DNA of 64,000 nt from Caryophanales bacterium UBA4691 (GTDB lineage: Bacteria; Bacillota_I; Bacilli_A; RFN20; CAG-826). Of this stretch, positions 27,117 through 36,842 are shown in pieces (positions within the stretch are counted from its first letter, which is position 1; each line of letters opens with the position of its first letter). The stretch is taken from NCBI GenBank assembly GCA_002404865.1, contig DHKP01000009.1, positions 62,001-126,000 of the forward strand, in the 5' to 3' direction. The notes below the pieces were generated by a model, which saw nothing but the letters and a program-made list of their open reading frames with translations, did not search any database and was not told the origin of the DNA. The translations under genes were made by a program, and so were the position numbers.

Positions 27117-29633
27117 ATGACAAAAGAAAAACTGCTCGCGGAGATAGAGAATGCTCCAAAATTTCACCCTGATTACCACACTGGCCTTACCTTAGAGCAA
27201 GTGGAAAGCCGTCTTGATGCGGGTTTGATTAACAAAACGCCGAAAAAAGTCACAAAATCTTATTGGAAAATCTTCACGGATAATTTCTTTTCTTTCTTTA
27301 ATTCCGTGCTGTTTGGCATCGCGATCCTCATGCTTATCGCGGGAATATACGAAATCAAATATTATGCATTTCTTGTTGTTCTCTCATGCAACATCGTCAT
27401 TGGTTTAATCACCGATATCCATGCTAGAAGGCTCGTGGATAAATTACGATTGGTTACCGATCCTCGCGTAACCGTTGTGCGCGATGGGGTAGAAAAAGAA
27501 ATACCGGTCGACCAACTTGTTTATGAAGATGTTGTCATTCTTACACCTGGCGAACAAATCTGCGCAGACGCGATTGTTCTAGAAGGGGAGATGAAGGCTG
27601 ATGAATCTTTAATCACCGGCGAATCTGTCGCCGTAGCTAAAACGGTTGGAAGCCAAATCTATAGCGGCTCTTATGTTAAAAGCGGCAAGGTTTATGCTTG
27701 TGTCAATCGCGTTGGGAATACCAATTACGCAGAAGACATTCAAAGCAAAGCAAAAGAATTCCGTCGCCCAAAAAGCGAATTAAAGCGTTCTTGCATCAAG
27801 ATTTTCTGGGTGACAGGATCCCTTTCCATCATTATGGGGCTTGCTGAGCTTGCCACTTATTTGTTTCAGTGTGCCAATATGGTCCATGGCTTTGAGGGCG
27901 GATTTACCCCCGCTAATTTCCGTGATTTCGCAAAAATGATGGGTGGATCAATGGTTGCGATGATTCCGAGCGGATTATATCTACTTGTGTCGCTTGCTTT
28001 AGCGACAGGGGTCATTGCTCTTACCCGTAAACGCATGAACGTGCAAGAACTCTATTGTATCGAGATGCTCGCGCGTGTCGATGTGCTTTGCTTTGATAAA
28101 ACAGGAACCTTGACAGACGGATCGATTCGCGTGCATGACGTCCATGTTTTCGATAAAAACTATTCCAAAGAAGAAATCGGTAAGATTCTCTCCTCTTTGG
28201 TGAACGCAACGCATGATGAAAATAGTACCGCGAAAGCAATTTCATCCTATTTTGGGAACGCAACATACGAAGCCGTTTCCTCCATCCCTTTTGACTCCGA
28301 TTACAAATATAGCGCCGCGACATTCCCTAAAAAAGGGACTTATATCATGGGAGCGTATGGCTTCGTTGACCAATGTCCTAATCTTGATGGCGCAAAAGCA
28401 ATAGATGATTTATCTAAACACGGATTTCGCGTCATTGCTCTTTATCACAACCAAAAAGAGATAGAAAACGGAAAAATTCCTAGCAAAAACAACTTAATTG
28501 CTGCGATTTCCTTTTCTGATCACATTAAAAGCGACGCCAAAGAAAACATTGAATGGTTCCGTAAAAATGGCGTTAGCATCAAAGTCATTAGTGGCGACAA
28601 CCCAATCACGGTTTCCCAAATCGCGAAAGAAGTTGGCGTCCCTAACGCTAGTCAATATATTTCTATGGACCAAGTGAAGGATGAAGATATCCCTGCTTTA
28701 GTGGATACCTATAGCGTTTTCGGTCGCGTGAAACCAGAGCAAAAAGCCCTTTTAGTTGAAGCTTTGCAAAAAGAAGGGCATAAAGTTGCGATGACTGGTG
28801 ATGGGGTTAATGACATTATTGCCCTTAAAAAAGCCGATTGCTCGATTGCGATGGCTAGTGGCTCCAGTGCCGCAAGGAACGTCGCCCATATTGTCAGTAT
28901 GGATAATAATTTCTCTAAGTTGCCTGACGTTGTAGGAGAAGGAAGGCGCGTCATTAATAATTTGCAAAGAAGCGCCTCTTTGTTTTTAGGAAAGACGACA
29001 TTCGCGGTTGTATTGAGCTTCGTGTTTTTGATTTTGAGCTGGTTTGGTTTGCCACAAGAAAAAACCGGTTATCCATTCAGTACGACGAATCTATTCATTT
29101 GGGAACTATGCACGATCGGAGGGGGAGGGTTCTTCTTAGCGTTACAGCCATCGCATGAGCGCTTATCTGGCTCCTTTATGAAGAATGTTTTGGCCACCGC
29201 AATTCCATCTGGCTTAGTTGAAATTCTATGCGTCGCGATTTTATTCATCGCCTATTCGATCGAGCCTAATTTCGTTTCTTATGAGGCAGCGGTTGCATGT
29301 TCGACGATCATGTTTACTTTGGTGAGCTATCTAATTTTATTCCGCATCTCTCTCCCGATGGACCGTTACCGCTTATTTGTTTTTATCCTTTTATTCGTGG
29401 GAGGAGGCGCCTTGTTCTTATTGGATTGGGCATTGCCAGCAAAAACATTCCCCGATGGAAGAATAGAAAGCTTCGTCCTTGGGTTAAATTATTCTGTTTT
29501 CAATTGGAGACTTGCCTTATTCATGACTTGCCAATTCGTCGCGCTCGCTGTAATTTATTACCTCCTAGATTGGGTGATACGTAAGAAAGTTACGCATATT
29601 GATATTCTAAAAAGAAAGAAGGAAGAATTATGA
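27117..29633 (+). CDS. Cation-transporting P-type ATPase
   Basis: The 838-residue protein has the full P-type layout: an N-terminal cytosolic segment with two membrane helices, an actuator domain with SLITGESVAV (TGE), phosphorylation site DKTGTLTDG at Asp327, hinge GDGVNDI, and further C-terminal helices. The M4 region reads AMIPSGLYLLVSLAL, with PSGL where Ca-ATPases have PEGL. This resembles the CtpE-like branch, so Ca2+ or another divalent cation is plausible but not proven. It starts 2 bases after the ABC gene and overlaps psuG by 4 bases. Confidence 0.92.
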   Translation: MTKEKLLAEIENAPKFHPDYHTGLTLEQVESRLDAGLINKTPKKVTKSYWKIFTDNFFSFFNSVLFGIAILMLIAGIYEIKYYAFLVVLSCNIVIGLITDIHARRLVDKLRLVTDPRVTVVRDGVEKEIPVDQLVYEDVVILTPGEQICADAIVLEGEMKADESLITGESVAVAKTVGSQIYSGSYVKSGKVYACVNRVGNTNYAEDIQSKAKEFRRPKSELKRSCIKIFWVTGSLSIIMGLAELATYLFQCANMVHGFEGGFTPANFRDFAKMMGGSMVAMIPSGLYLLVSLALATGVIALTRKRMNVQELYCIEMLARVDVLCFDKTGTLTDGSIRVHDVHVFDKNYSKEEIGKILSSLVNATHDENSTAKAISSYFGNATYEAVSSIPFDSDYKYSAATFPKKGTYIMGAYGFVDQCPNLDGAKAIDDLSKHGFRVIALYHNQKEIENGKIPSKNNLIAAISFSDHIKSDAKENIEWFRKNGVSIKVISGDNPITVSQIAKEVGVPNASQYISMDQVKDEDIPALVDTYSVFGRVKPEQKALLVEALQKEGHKVAMTGDGVNDIIALKKADCSIAMASGSSAARNVAHIVSMDNNFSKLPDVVGEGRRVINNLQRSASLFLGKTTFAVVLSFVFLILSWFGLPQEKTGYPFSTTNLFIWELCTIGGGGFFLALQPSHERLSGSFMKNVLATAIPSGLVEILCVAILFIAYSIEPNFVSYEAAVACSTIMFTLVSYLILFRISLPMDRYRLFVFILLFVGGGALFLLDWALPAKTFPDGRIESFVLGLNYSVFNWRLALFMTCQFVALAVIYYLLDWVIRKKVTHIDILKRKKEEL

Positions 29634-30532
29634 AAATCAATCCCGAAGTTGCTAGCGCCTTAAAAGAAGGGAAGCCAGTCGTTGCTTTAGAAAGCACGAT
29701 CATTTCCCATGGCATGCCTTATCCAAAGAACGTGGAGACCGCCATGCTTGTGGAAAAGACAGTGCGCGAAAATGGCGCAGTGCCCGCTACAATGGGGATT
29801 ATCGAAGGTGAACCAATTGTTGGGATGACACCTCTAGAAATTGAAGAATTTGGCAAACGCAAAGGAATCGCGAAAGTATCTAAACGCGACCTCCCTATCG
29901 TTATGGCTCGTAAAGAATGGGGCGCCACTACCGTTAGCGCCACGATTCTATTGGCCAAAAAAGCCGGCATTGAAATCTTTGTCACTGGCGGGATCGGCGG
30001 GGTTCACCGCGGGGCAGAAACGACATTCGACGTATCTCGCGACCTCTATGAGCTTGCAAGCGAACCCGTTACCGTCATTTGCTCTGGCGCCAAAGCGATT
30101 CTCGATATCCCGAAGACGCTCGAAGTATTGGAAACCCAAGGCGTTTCCGTTCTCTCTTATAAATCCAAAGACTTCGCAAACTTCTATTGCGTGGATTCCG
30201 GATACGCCGCGGACGCTTCGTTCTCTACTCCTATAGAAGCCGCTAAAATCATTAAAGCAAAACGTGATTTTGGTTTATCTGGCGGCATCTTGATTTCTAA
30301 TCCAGTTCCAGCGGAGGATGCTTTATCGCATGAATATATCGATGGGATTATCGCTAACGCCATTAAAGAAGCAGATGAAAAAGGCATTAAAGGGAAAGAC
30401 GTCACTCCGTTCCTTCTCGCGCGTATTGTTGAGCTCACGGGTGGAAAATCGCTAGAAACCAATATTCACCTTGTCGTTAATAACGCGGTGCTTGGCGCGA
30501 AAATCGCTTGCGAATACGCGAAATTAAAATAA
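29630..30532 (+). CDS. psuG: Pseudouridine-5'-phosphate glycosidase
   Basis: PsuG cleaves pseudouridine 5'-phosphate to uracil and ribose 5-phosphate, recycling modified-RNA nucleotides. The 300-residue length and motifs are diagnostic: VALESTIISHGMPYP near residue 20, AKVSKRDLP, EWGATTVSAT, and VTGGIGGVHRGAE. The usual partner kinase psuK is not in the window, so the phosphate would have to come from another kinase. It overlaps the P-type ATPase gene by 4 bases, and a TetR gene follows after 2 bases. Confidence 0.95.
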   Translation: MKINPEVASALKEGKPVVALESTIISHGMPYPKNVETAMLVEKTVRENGAVPATMGIIEGEPIVGMTPLEIEEFGKRKGIAKVSKRDLPIVMARKEWGATTVSATILLAKKAGIEIFVTGGIGGVHRGAETTFDVSRDLYELASEPVTVICSGAKAILDIPKTLEVLETQGVSVLSYKSKDFANFYCVDSGYAADASFSTPIEAAKIIKAKRDFGLSGGILISNPVPAEDALSHEYIDGIIANAIKEADEKGIKGKDVTPFLLARIVELTGGKSLETNIHLVVNNAVLGAKIACEYAKLK

Positions 30533-30534
30533 CT

Positions 30535-31092
30535 ATGACAACCGAAGCCAAATTCAAAAGAGCTTTGAGAGAAATGATGCTAAGTGAACCGCTTAGCGAA
30601 ATCAACGTAACGACACTTTGCAAGGTTTGTGGGTGTCATCGCCAAACGTTTTATTATCATTATCAAGATATTTATGACCTTCTTGCGGCGATTTTTCTCA
30701 ATGAAGACATTGAAGGGCTCTCGCGAGCAAAAGACGCATCTGAGATACTTACTTGCGTTTTGAATTACTGCAAAGAGAATTTTGTCTTCCTTCGGAGTGC
30801 CTATAATAGTGCCGCTAGTGACCTCGTTGATGATTTTTGCTATAGCAAAGTCGCAACAAGACTACTATTCGTTTTCACCAAAAACGGAAAAGGCGAATTA
30901 AGCAAAAACGGATATCGGTCTTTGGCGCGTCGATTCTCTAGAATCGTCTCCGACGAATTTGGCTATTGGTTTAAAAACACGACCGTCACCCCCACTCGCT
31001 TTGAAAAAGCAATGCGACATTTTATCGATAATTCCGTCGCAATTCTTCTTCCTGCCCTAGAAAAGCTTTCAAAAGAGGAAAATAAAAAGTAA
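30535..31092 (+). CDS. TetR/AcrR-family transcriptional regulator
   Basis: The 185-residue protein begins with a TetR-type helix-turn-helix (residues ~20-50, LCKVCGCHRQTFYYHYQDIYDLL), followed by an all-helical ligand domain of the DhaS-like subgroup. I start at the ATG two bases after the psuG stop; upstream in-frame codons lie inside psuG. Being the last gene of the ABC-ATPase-psuG unit, it may control this unit or the following membrane protein. A palindrome at 31222-31246 is a candidate operator. Confidence 0.88.
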   Translation: MTTEAKFKRALREMMLSEPLSEINVTTLCKVCGCHRQTFYYHYQDIYDLLAAIFLNEDIEGLSRAKDASEILTCVLNYCKENFVFLRSAYNSAASDLVDDFCYSKVATRLLFVFTKNGKGELSKNGYRSLARRFSRIVSDEFGYWFKNTTVTPTRFEKAMRHFIDNSVAILLPALEKLSKEENKK

Positions 31093-31221
31093 AAGCACTC
31101 TCTATTTTTTTATTATTAATGGAAAAAGAGGAAACGAAACAGCTATAATTATCAACGTTTCCTTGGTTCGGCAATTTGTTCGATCGGTAAAAGAAAACCA
31201 TTAACGAGAAAACTATGAAAT

Positions 31222-31246
31222 TGAGACACACGTGTGGTTGGTCTCA
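31222..31246. promoter_or_regulatory. Candidate operator palindrome
   Basis: TGAGAC (31222-31227) and GTCTCA (31241-31246) are inverted around a region containing the 10-base palindrome CACACGTGTG (31227-31236). It lies between the TetR gene and the next start codon. TetR proteins bind such dyads; the assignment is an inference. Confidence 0.35.
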
Positions 31247-31298
31247 TCATGCCACAAACTCGTTATGGTTAAAGATTTACTTAGTAAGAGGGAGATTT

Positions 31299-32501
31299 AT
31301 GAAAAAGAATGATACTTTTGGGTATTTAGCCTATGCGCTTATGCTTGCTTTAGCGGTTTGCGTTGGTTTTTTTATCCTTCGCCCAGATTTTGCAAGCGGT
31401 GCCTCATATTTAACGATGAACGTATTCCTACTTGTGTTTTTGTCCATTTTGGTTGGCATAGTCCTTACTTCTTTACTTTTAGAACTAGGGCATCTACTTG
31501 GTGCAAAAATGGGTCATTATGAAGTTACGGCCTGGATTTGTTTAGGCATCGGCCTTAAGAAAGATAAAGACGATAAAAACAAATTCTTTTTAGGTAGTTT
31601 TGATGGGCTGACCGGCGAAACGATTGTTGCCCCGAAAGACACTAAAAAGAGCAATCCTAGGATTTCTATCTACATGGCCTTGCTTTTTATACTCATCGAA
31701 ATCGCTGCAATATCTGGCTTGCTTGTCTTTGGTTTAGCAAAAATTAAAGTAGGCGAAACAGGTTATTATTGGATCAAACCCGCAAGCGAAGTCGTTTTAA
31801 CAATCATTGGTATGATCCTTCTTTACGATATCTTTCCCGCACCTCTTGATGCAAAAAACGATGGCTACTTAATGACTATCCTTAATAGCAAAATCAACGT
31901 TATCGCTTATAACGAAATGCTTCTCGCTACGGATAAATTAACTCGCGGACTCCCAGTTGGAGATTTGCCCGTTTATGATGAAGTCACCGATTTCACTTAT
32001 TCCGTCAATGATGTAACTCTTTATGAGGATTTAAATAAAGGCGATTATGAAGCTGCCCTGAATATCCTTGAAAAAACGCTTGCTTCAAAAGATAAAGTGT
32101 CCACTTCTCTATATCGCACTGCCGAAGCGCAAAAGATTGCTATCCTTCTTGATACAAAGCCTTTAGAAGAAGCTAAAGCGTATTACATCGCTCTTCCTCT
32201 TGAAGTCAAAAAGCATCTTTCAGCCCTTAATAGCGCACCTGCCATCCGCGCCTATGTCCTCGCAAACGGGATGATTGAAGAATCGATCGGCGAAACCGAA
32301 GCGGGGCTTAATAAAGTCCATGATGTTTTCCGTAAGCTCCCGAAAGAAAAGAAAGCAGTCGAAAAGAAATTATTGAAACTTGCGATGGAAAAAATCTTAA
32401 CCGCCCATCCAGATTGGGACTTCAGCGATTACGGATATACATTAGAGAAAAAAGATGAAAATGTCGATGTAACAAATGAAAAGAAAGATGACACCAACTA
32501 A
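31299..32501 (+). CDS. M50 (site-2 protease)-like membrane protein, probably inactive
   Basis: The 400-residue protein has four or more membrane segments in its first ~200 residues and a soluble, helix-rich C-terminal half. Residues 61-70 read LELGHLLGAK, aligning with the M50 metalloprotease motif HELGHFLAAK but with Leu in place of the first zinc-binding His. Residues 179-189 (FPAPLDAKNDG) align with the second M50 motif, where NDG stands near the metal-binding Asp. The fold is therefore recognisable but the zinc site is incomplete. The start at 31299 is supported by AGAGGGAG 7 bases upstream. It is monocistronic, ended by a terminator. Role unknown. Confidence 0.72.
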   Translation: MKKNDTFGYLAYALMLALAVCVGFFILRPDFASGASYLTMNVFLLVFLSILVGIVLTSLLLELGHLLGAKMGHYEVTAWICLGIGLKKDKDDKNKFFLGSFDGLTGETIVAPKDTKKSNPRISIYMALLFILIEIAAISGLLVFGLAKIKVGETGYYWIKPASEVVLTIIGMILLYDIFPAPLDAKNDGYLMTILNSKINVIAYNEMLLATDKLTRGLPVGDLPVYDEVTDFTYSVNDVTLYEDLNKGDYEAALNILEKTLASKDKVSTSLYRTAEAQKIAILLDTKPLEEAKAYYIALPLEVKKHLSALNSAPAIRAYVLANGMIEESIGETEAGLNKVHDVFRKLPKEKKAVEKKLLKLAMEKILTAHPDWDFSDYGYTLEKKDENVDVTNEKKDDTN

Positions 32502-32522
32502 TCAATAAGTAAATCTAGAATT

Positions 32523-32546
32523 GAGGGCTAATCGCCCTCTTTTTTA
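32523..32546 (+). terminator. Terminator of the M50-like gene
   Basis: GAGGGC (32523-32528) and GCCCTC (32534-32539) form a stem with a 5-base loop, followed by six or more T's. Confidence 0.92.
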
Positions 32547-32766
32547 TTTTTTATCGGTAAAGATAAAAAATAATTTATTAAATTTCAAAATATTTCTTGA
32601 AAAACATTTTGAAGTTTTTCAATCTATTTGTTTGCATTAATCTTGGTTTTTTAGGTGCCTTTTCAATAAGAAATAAATAAAAATTAAATAATTTAAATAA
32701 ATAGTGTAATTTCAAAAGCCCCCATTATAATGGCGAAATTCCTGTTGCTAATGGAGGTATAAACTC

Positions 32767-34581
32767 GTGAAAAAACAATTCATATTCCCGCTGGTTTTGC
32801 TTCTAGCATTTCCGTTACTAAGTTGTGAAGGAAACACTTCTAGCGGCACTTCTACATTGTCTCCTACTGGTGAAGATACTTCTTTAACGGATACTTCTCT
32901 CTCTTCTGAGGACTCTACAAGCAAAGAAAACCACGCAACTGATCTTACTGTTAGTTTGTTCGACCAATTACCCACAAAGGCTATTGACGATAAAAACGTC
33001 TATCTTCTTTATGCCCAGCATTCATTTGCGTTAGGGCTTGCTATCGTCCCTACCGATGCCGATGAGAAAGATATTGAAGTGACTTTTCCTAGAGATGTTA
33101 CTCAAAACACAATCGCATATCAAAACGGACAATTGGTTACTGGGAATCAAGCAAAAGAAACTCCTTTTGAGATTGCCATTTCCATCAAAGGAACTGATAT
33201 TAAGAAAACATACACGATTCTAGTTGCAAGCGTAGAAAACTACGTATTAATGCGACTTGAAAATAAATTCAGCGTTACTGAGGAGGCAGAAGCGAAAGTG
33301 GCGACAAAAGCCACGCTCGATCACTATGCTTACAATGGAAAAAATTTCTATTCCATGGCAAAAGAGGAAGTGAATTATTATCTAAACGAGGTCACTCAAA
33401 ATACATCTTCTTCAATAGCGATTAGAAAAGTAACGGATGACGCTTTTTATTCCGTGTCTTTGAATTCTAACGGCGGGATTGAAACATACAAAAAAGAGAT
33501 ATTTGAAGAAGGCTTCACCAAAGAAAGCGTGCAAAATTCAGTTAATTATTTCTTATTCCACGATTATGAAGGTGGAGATAATGACACCGAAATTTATGGC
33601 TTGGTCAACACTATCAAAGAGAAAATTCTCACTAGTGATTCGTTTCTTGGCGGAAGTGCCTACAAGGCAAACTGGGAAATAATGGAAGACACTCCCTCTG
33701 CCTTCTCTTTGGTCGCTTCTGATTCTTCCTCAAATCAAGGAAATCGCTCTCTTTCGTTGAATTTCGATGCTCAAGATAGGATTACGGAACTTACGTATTT
33801 AAATAGCGAGAGCAACAAATTAGTCATCACTATGGAATATGGTGAAGGGAAAACGAGTGGTGAGGATTCATTTGTCCCTTCTTCTTATTATTTCGATAGT
33901 TACGAAGCGACCTTAGTAAGTAAGAAAACAGATTCCTATGGTGATGAGGAAACCGTAGAGGTAACGAAAGAAAACGATACTTACGTTCTTGATATGCAGA
34001 AAGAATATTTTTTGAACATTAATAGTTTTGCCCCTGCCCAAGCATCTATTCTTGTAGACCCGATTGAAATCGAAAAAATAACTGATGAATCCACATCTGG
34101 CGTTTTAACTCCAGTTAAGGATGATAATGGTAAGATTACCAGTATCAAAGCCACCAACGCCGGCACATGCAAAATCGTTTTGAAGGCAACGGCGAAGATT
34201 GCTAGTAAAGAAATTTTAGTCAAAGTAAAAACGGATTTCATTCCTATGGTGAGCATCGCAATTACTTATCCGAAAGAACTTGCTAATAATAGCGAAGAAA
34301 AGCCGTTAGAAATAAAGCAAGGCGAAACTAAAACTTTTAAAGTGACCGTGTTAGGTGCTGATAATAAGAAACACAAATATACATTGACCGCGTCAGAAGA
34401 AGATAAAAAGTATTGCACTTTGACAACTGCTCCGAGTGCGATTGGGACTTCCAAGGTTAAACTAACTGAAGACGCTCCTATTGATAGAATAATTAAAGTT
34501 ACTATCAGTTCAGAAGGCCTTGATATAAATGGCGAGCACCTTGTTACTTATCTTTACGTTAAAGTAGTCGCCGCAGCTTAA
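32767..34581 (+). CDS. Surface lipoprotein, paralogue of the 969-residue lipoprotein
   Basis: The start is GTG, with GGAGG 9 bases before it. A lipoprotein signal (lipobox FPLLSC, Cys at residue 20) leads into a ~35-residue Ser/Thr/Glu-rich linker. The following ~85 residues (from HATDLTVSLFDQLP) match the same region of the 969-residue lipoprotein (HATGLSVALFEKAP). One copy of the repeat unit found three times in that protein follows. The C-terminal ~180 residues look like two immunoglobulin/BIG2-type beta domains. Probably anchored to the outer face of the membrane. Function unknown. TATAAT at 32726-32731 may be the -10 element. Confidence 0.85.
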   Translation: MKKQFIFPLVLLLAFPLLSCEGNTSSGTSTLSPTGEDTSLTDTSLSSEDSTSKENHATDLTVSLFDQLPTKAIDDKNVYLLYAQHSFALGLAIVPTDADEKDIEVTFPRDVTQNTIAYQNGQLVTGNQAKETPFEIAISIKGTDIKKTYTILVASVENYVLMRLENKFSVTEEAEAKVATKATLDHYAYNGKNFYSMAKEEVNYYLNEVTQNTSSSIAIRKVTDDAFYSVSLNSNGGIETYKKEIFEEGFTKESVQNSVNYFLFHDYEGGDNDTEIYGLVNTIKEKILTSDSFLGGSAYKANWEIMEDTPSAFSLVASDSSSNQGNRSLSLNFDAQDRITELTYLNSESNKLVITMEYGEGKTSGEDSFVPSSYYFDSYEATLVSKKTDSYGDEETVEVTKENDTYVLDMQKEYFLNINSFAPAQASILVDPIEIEKITDESTSGVLTPVKDDNGKITSIKATNAGTCKIVLKATAKIASKEILVKVKTDFIPMVSIAITYPKELANNSEEKPLEIKQGETKTFKVTVLGADNKKHKYTLTASEEDKKYCTLTTAPSAIGTSKVKLTEDAPIDRIIKVTISSEGLDINGEHLVTYLYVKVVAAA

Positions 34582-34600
34582 AGAAGCAGTGTTCGCACTA

Positions 34601-34643
34601 GTGAAAGTGATCGATTTCTATGATTGATACACTTTCACTTTTT
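34601..34643 (+). terminator. Terminator of the first lipoprotein gene
   Basis: GTGAAAGTG (34601-34609) pairs with CACTTTCAC (34630-34638) and is followed by T's. Confidence 0.85.
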
Positions 34644-34815
34644 AAGTCATAAATTAGATTGAGTGCTGATTCATTAAATCTCAATTTTACTGAAAATAAG
34701 TTGAATAAAAAATAGAGAAAACTCATCAAAAACAACGCAAAAACAAGATATTTTTAATGATTTTTGTAATATTTTTTCAGCATCAAAATTAAGAAGAAAA
34801 CTTTGGAAATAATAA

Positions 34816-34843
34816 TTGACAATCCATACAAATTCATTAAATT
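34816..34843 (+). promoter_or_regulatory. Promoter of the two-gene lipoprotein unit
   Basis: A perfect TTGACA (34816-34821) is followed after 15-16 bases by TTAAAT/TAAATT, about 28 bases before the start codon at 34870. Confidence 0.55.
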
Positions 34844-34869
34844 GTGCAAAATGATCTAGGAGAAAAAGG

Positions 34870-36840
34870 ATGAAAATGAAGAGAAAAGGAATGCTACTAA
34901 TACTTGCCGCATTGAGCTTAGTCGCGTGCGATCAAGAACAAGGCTCTAAAGTAGAAAGCAAGGGAGAAGGAACCACTGATACCTCTACTATCGGAGATTC
35001 AAGTAAAGGGGATAGTAGCGTGGAAACCCCTGCTGATGACGATGACGACGATTATGGAGGAAGCGAAGAAAAAGACCCCGTCACCGAGGAACCAACCGCA
35101 AATCCGAACGACAAAACCCGCAGTGAAATGATGGCCTTCTTAGAGGGAACTCTCTTAAAGGAGACCACGACACAATCTAAATTTTCATACAACTTTACTC
35201 GCTCTAACGTTCCTTATAACGAAGGTACCATTTTTGATACAGCCGAATCTTTTACCGAAAATATTCTCTTGAATGGCGTAGCGGTTTCTGAAGGCGTTAA
35301 AAAATCAAAAAAAACTACTGCTGAAGGCAAAATCACAGAAGATCTTTCTGTCAATTATCTTAAGAAATTCGACGCCGATGATACTTACTATTACCAAGTG
35401 AAAGATTACGATTCCGACACTACGAAATATGGGTTTACCGATGAAGCAAAACGGTTAGAAAAAATCACTCTTGCCGGGGCTGATTTATACCGCGCTCAAG
35501 GTGATTTCATTTCTGCTTATGCGATCGATTTAATTGATTATCTTTTCTCCCCTTACTCGACAAGTCTTTCTTCTCTTCCTTCTTTCAAAGAAAGTGAAGA
35601 CGGGGATAAAAAAACATACACCGCTAAAGCGTCTGTCAGCAATAGCGGGGCTGATTCCGCCGGCAGTTATAAAGAAAGTTACTATTATGAAATGAAGCTT
35701 ACCTTCGATGGAGAAGACAAGCTCACCGGCATCACGGGTAAAAAATCATGGCAATACCGTCTTGACGATAGTACTTCTACTACGCCAGACAAATACCAAT
35801 ATGACGATTATTCCTATCAAGCCGAATATGGCGAACGCGCGGCTACTGCTTCAAAAGACCTTAATGTGAAGGATTATTTCATTACCGATTTTACCGGTAT
35901 CAAACTTCGGACTTTCAAAAACGCAAAATACGAAGATATCGACCCAACGAGTGCTGAACGCGGCATTTATATTAGTAGTGCCTCTGCAACCGGCTACGCC
36001 CCTTCAAAAGCCGCAGACACGCATTTAATCCCGGTAAGTTCCAGTAACGAAAGCGTCATTCGCCTCGATAAGACTTGCAATAATTTCTTTATTGAGCGTG
36101 TTTACGGAACGGCTACATTGACCTTCAAATCCGTCACGGGTGTTACCAAAACTATCGAAGTAACAACAAAAGAAGGCAAAGAAGCGCCATATAACCTCAA
36201 TTTGGACCCTGTTTCACGTAGCAAATTCCTTAGGAATTCCCAAGACTACGGTTCAGAACGTTTTATGTATATCGGCCGTGAATACGCAGGACTCAAAATC
36301 AAAGTGCTCGATAATAAAAAATACGATGATCAAATCGATACGGTATCGAGCAACGAAGAAGTCGCAACAATCCAAGAAACTTCCTCTAACGTTGGGAGTT
36401 CGTTTACTTCGCGTATCTATTCTGTCACCCCAAAGAAAGAAGGCAAAGTGACGTTATCTTGGTATGCCGCCCTCAACCACGATGTAAAAAGAGAATTCAC
36501 TTTTACGGTCAAAAAAGGATTGACCGCCGAAGAACTCAAACAAACCCTTATCAATAGCACTTGGACTTTCACTGATCAAGCGGAAGCACAAACACTTGAA
36601 TTAAGTTTCACGGACAAAAAGGCCACTATGAAAAACATTCTCGCGAATGAGACTATTGTTGCTACATCATCCTATTCTCTTGAGGATTACAAAATAACGT
36701 TTGATGGTTGGTATGATGGCGATGGAGAACAAGCCCTTGGATATGGCAAAGGGGAGATGTCCATTGCTGGCGATAACATTCGCTTCTTCGATACGGAAGG
36801 TAGCGCAATCACTGGCGATCTCTTTACTAAGAGGGCGTAA
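34870..36840 (+). CDS. Surface lipoprotein with acidic linker
   Basis: This 656-residue protein has a lipobox LSLVAC (Cys at residue 20) and a ~65-residue linker rich in Ser, Thr, Glu and Asp (five or more consecutive Asp). The ectodomain of about 570 residues includes a region resembling BIG2-type beta domains (VSSSNESVIRLDK and SSNEEVATIQE, both of the type 'S-x-x-x-V-A/I'). I recognise no catalytic motif. AGGAG lies upstream of the ATG. The next lipoprotein gene starts 2 bases after the stop, so they are co-transcribed. Confidence 0.85.
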   Translation: MKMKRKGMLLILAALSLVACDQEQGSKVESKGEGTTDTSTIGDSSKGDSSVETPADDDDDDYGGSEEKDPVTEEPTANPNDKTRSEMMAFLEGTLLKETTTQSKFSYNFTRSNVPYNEGTIFDTAESFTENILLNGVAVSEGVKKSKKTTAEGKITEDLSVNYLKKFDADDTYYYQVKDYDSDTTKYGFTDEAKRLEKITLAGADLYRAQGDFISAYAIDLIDYLFSPYSTSLSSLPSFKESEDGDKKTYTAKASVSNSGADSAGSYKESYYYEMKLTFDGEDKLTGITGKKSWQYRLDDSTSTTPDKYQYDDYSYQAEYGERAATASKDLNVKDYFITDFTGIKLRTFKNAKYEDIDPTSAERGIYISSASATGYAPSKAADTHLIPVSSSNESVIRLDKTCNNFFIERVYGTATLTFKSVTGVTKTIEVTTKEGKEAPYNLNLDPVSRSKFLRNSQDYGSERFMYIGREYAGLKIKVLDNKKYDDQIDTVSSNEEVATIQETSSNVGSSFTSRIYSVTPKKEGKVTLSWYAALNHDVKREFTFTVKKGLTAEELKQTLINSTWTFTDQAEAQTLELSFTDKKATMKNILANETIVATSSYSLEDYKITFDGWYDGDGEQALGYGKGEMSIAGDNIRFFDTEGSAITGDLFTKRA

Positions 36841-36842
36841 TT

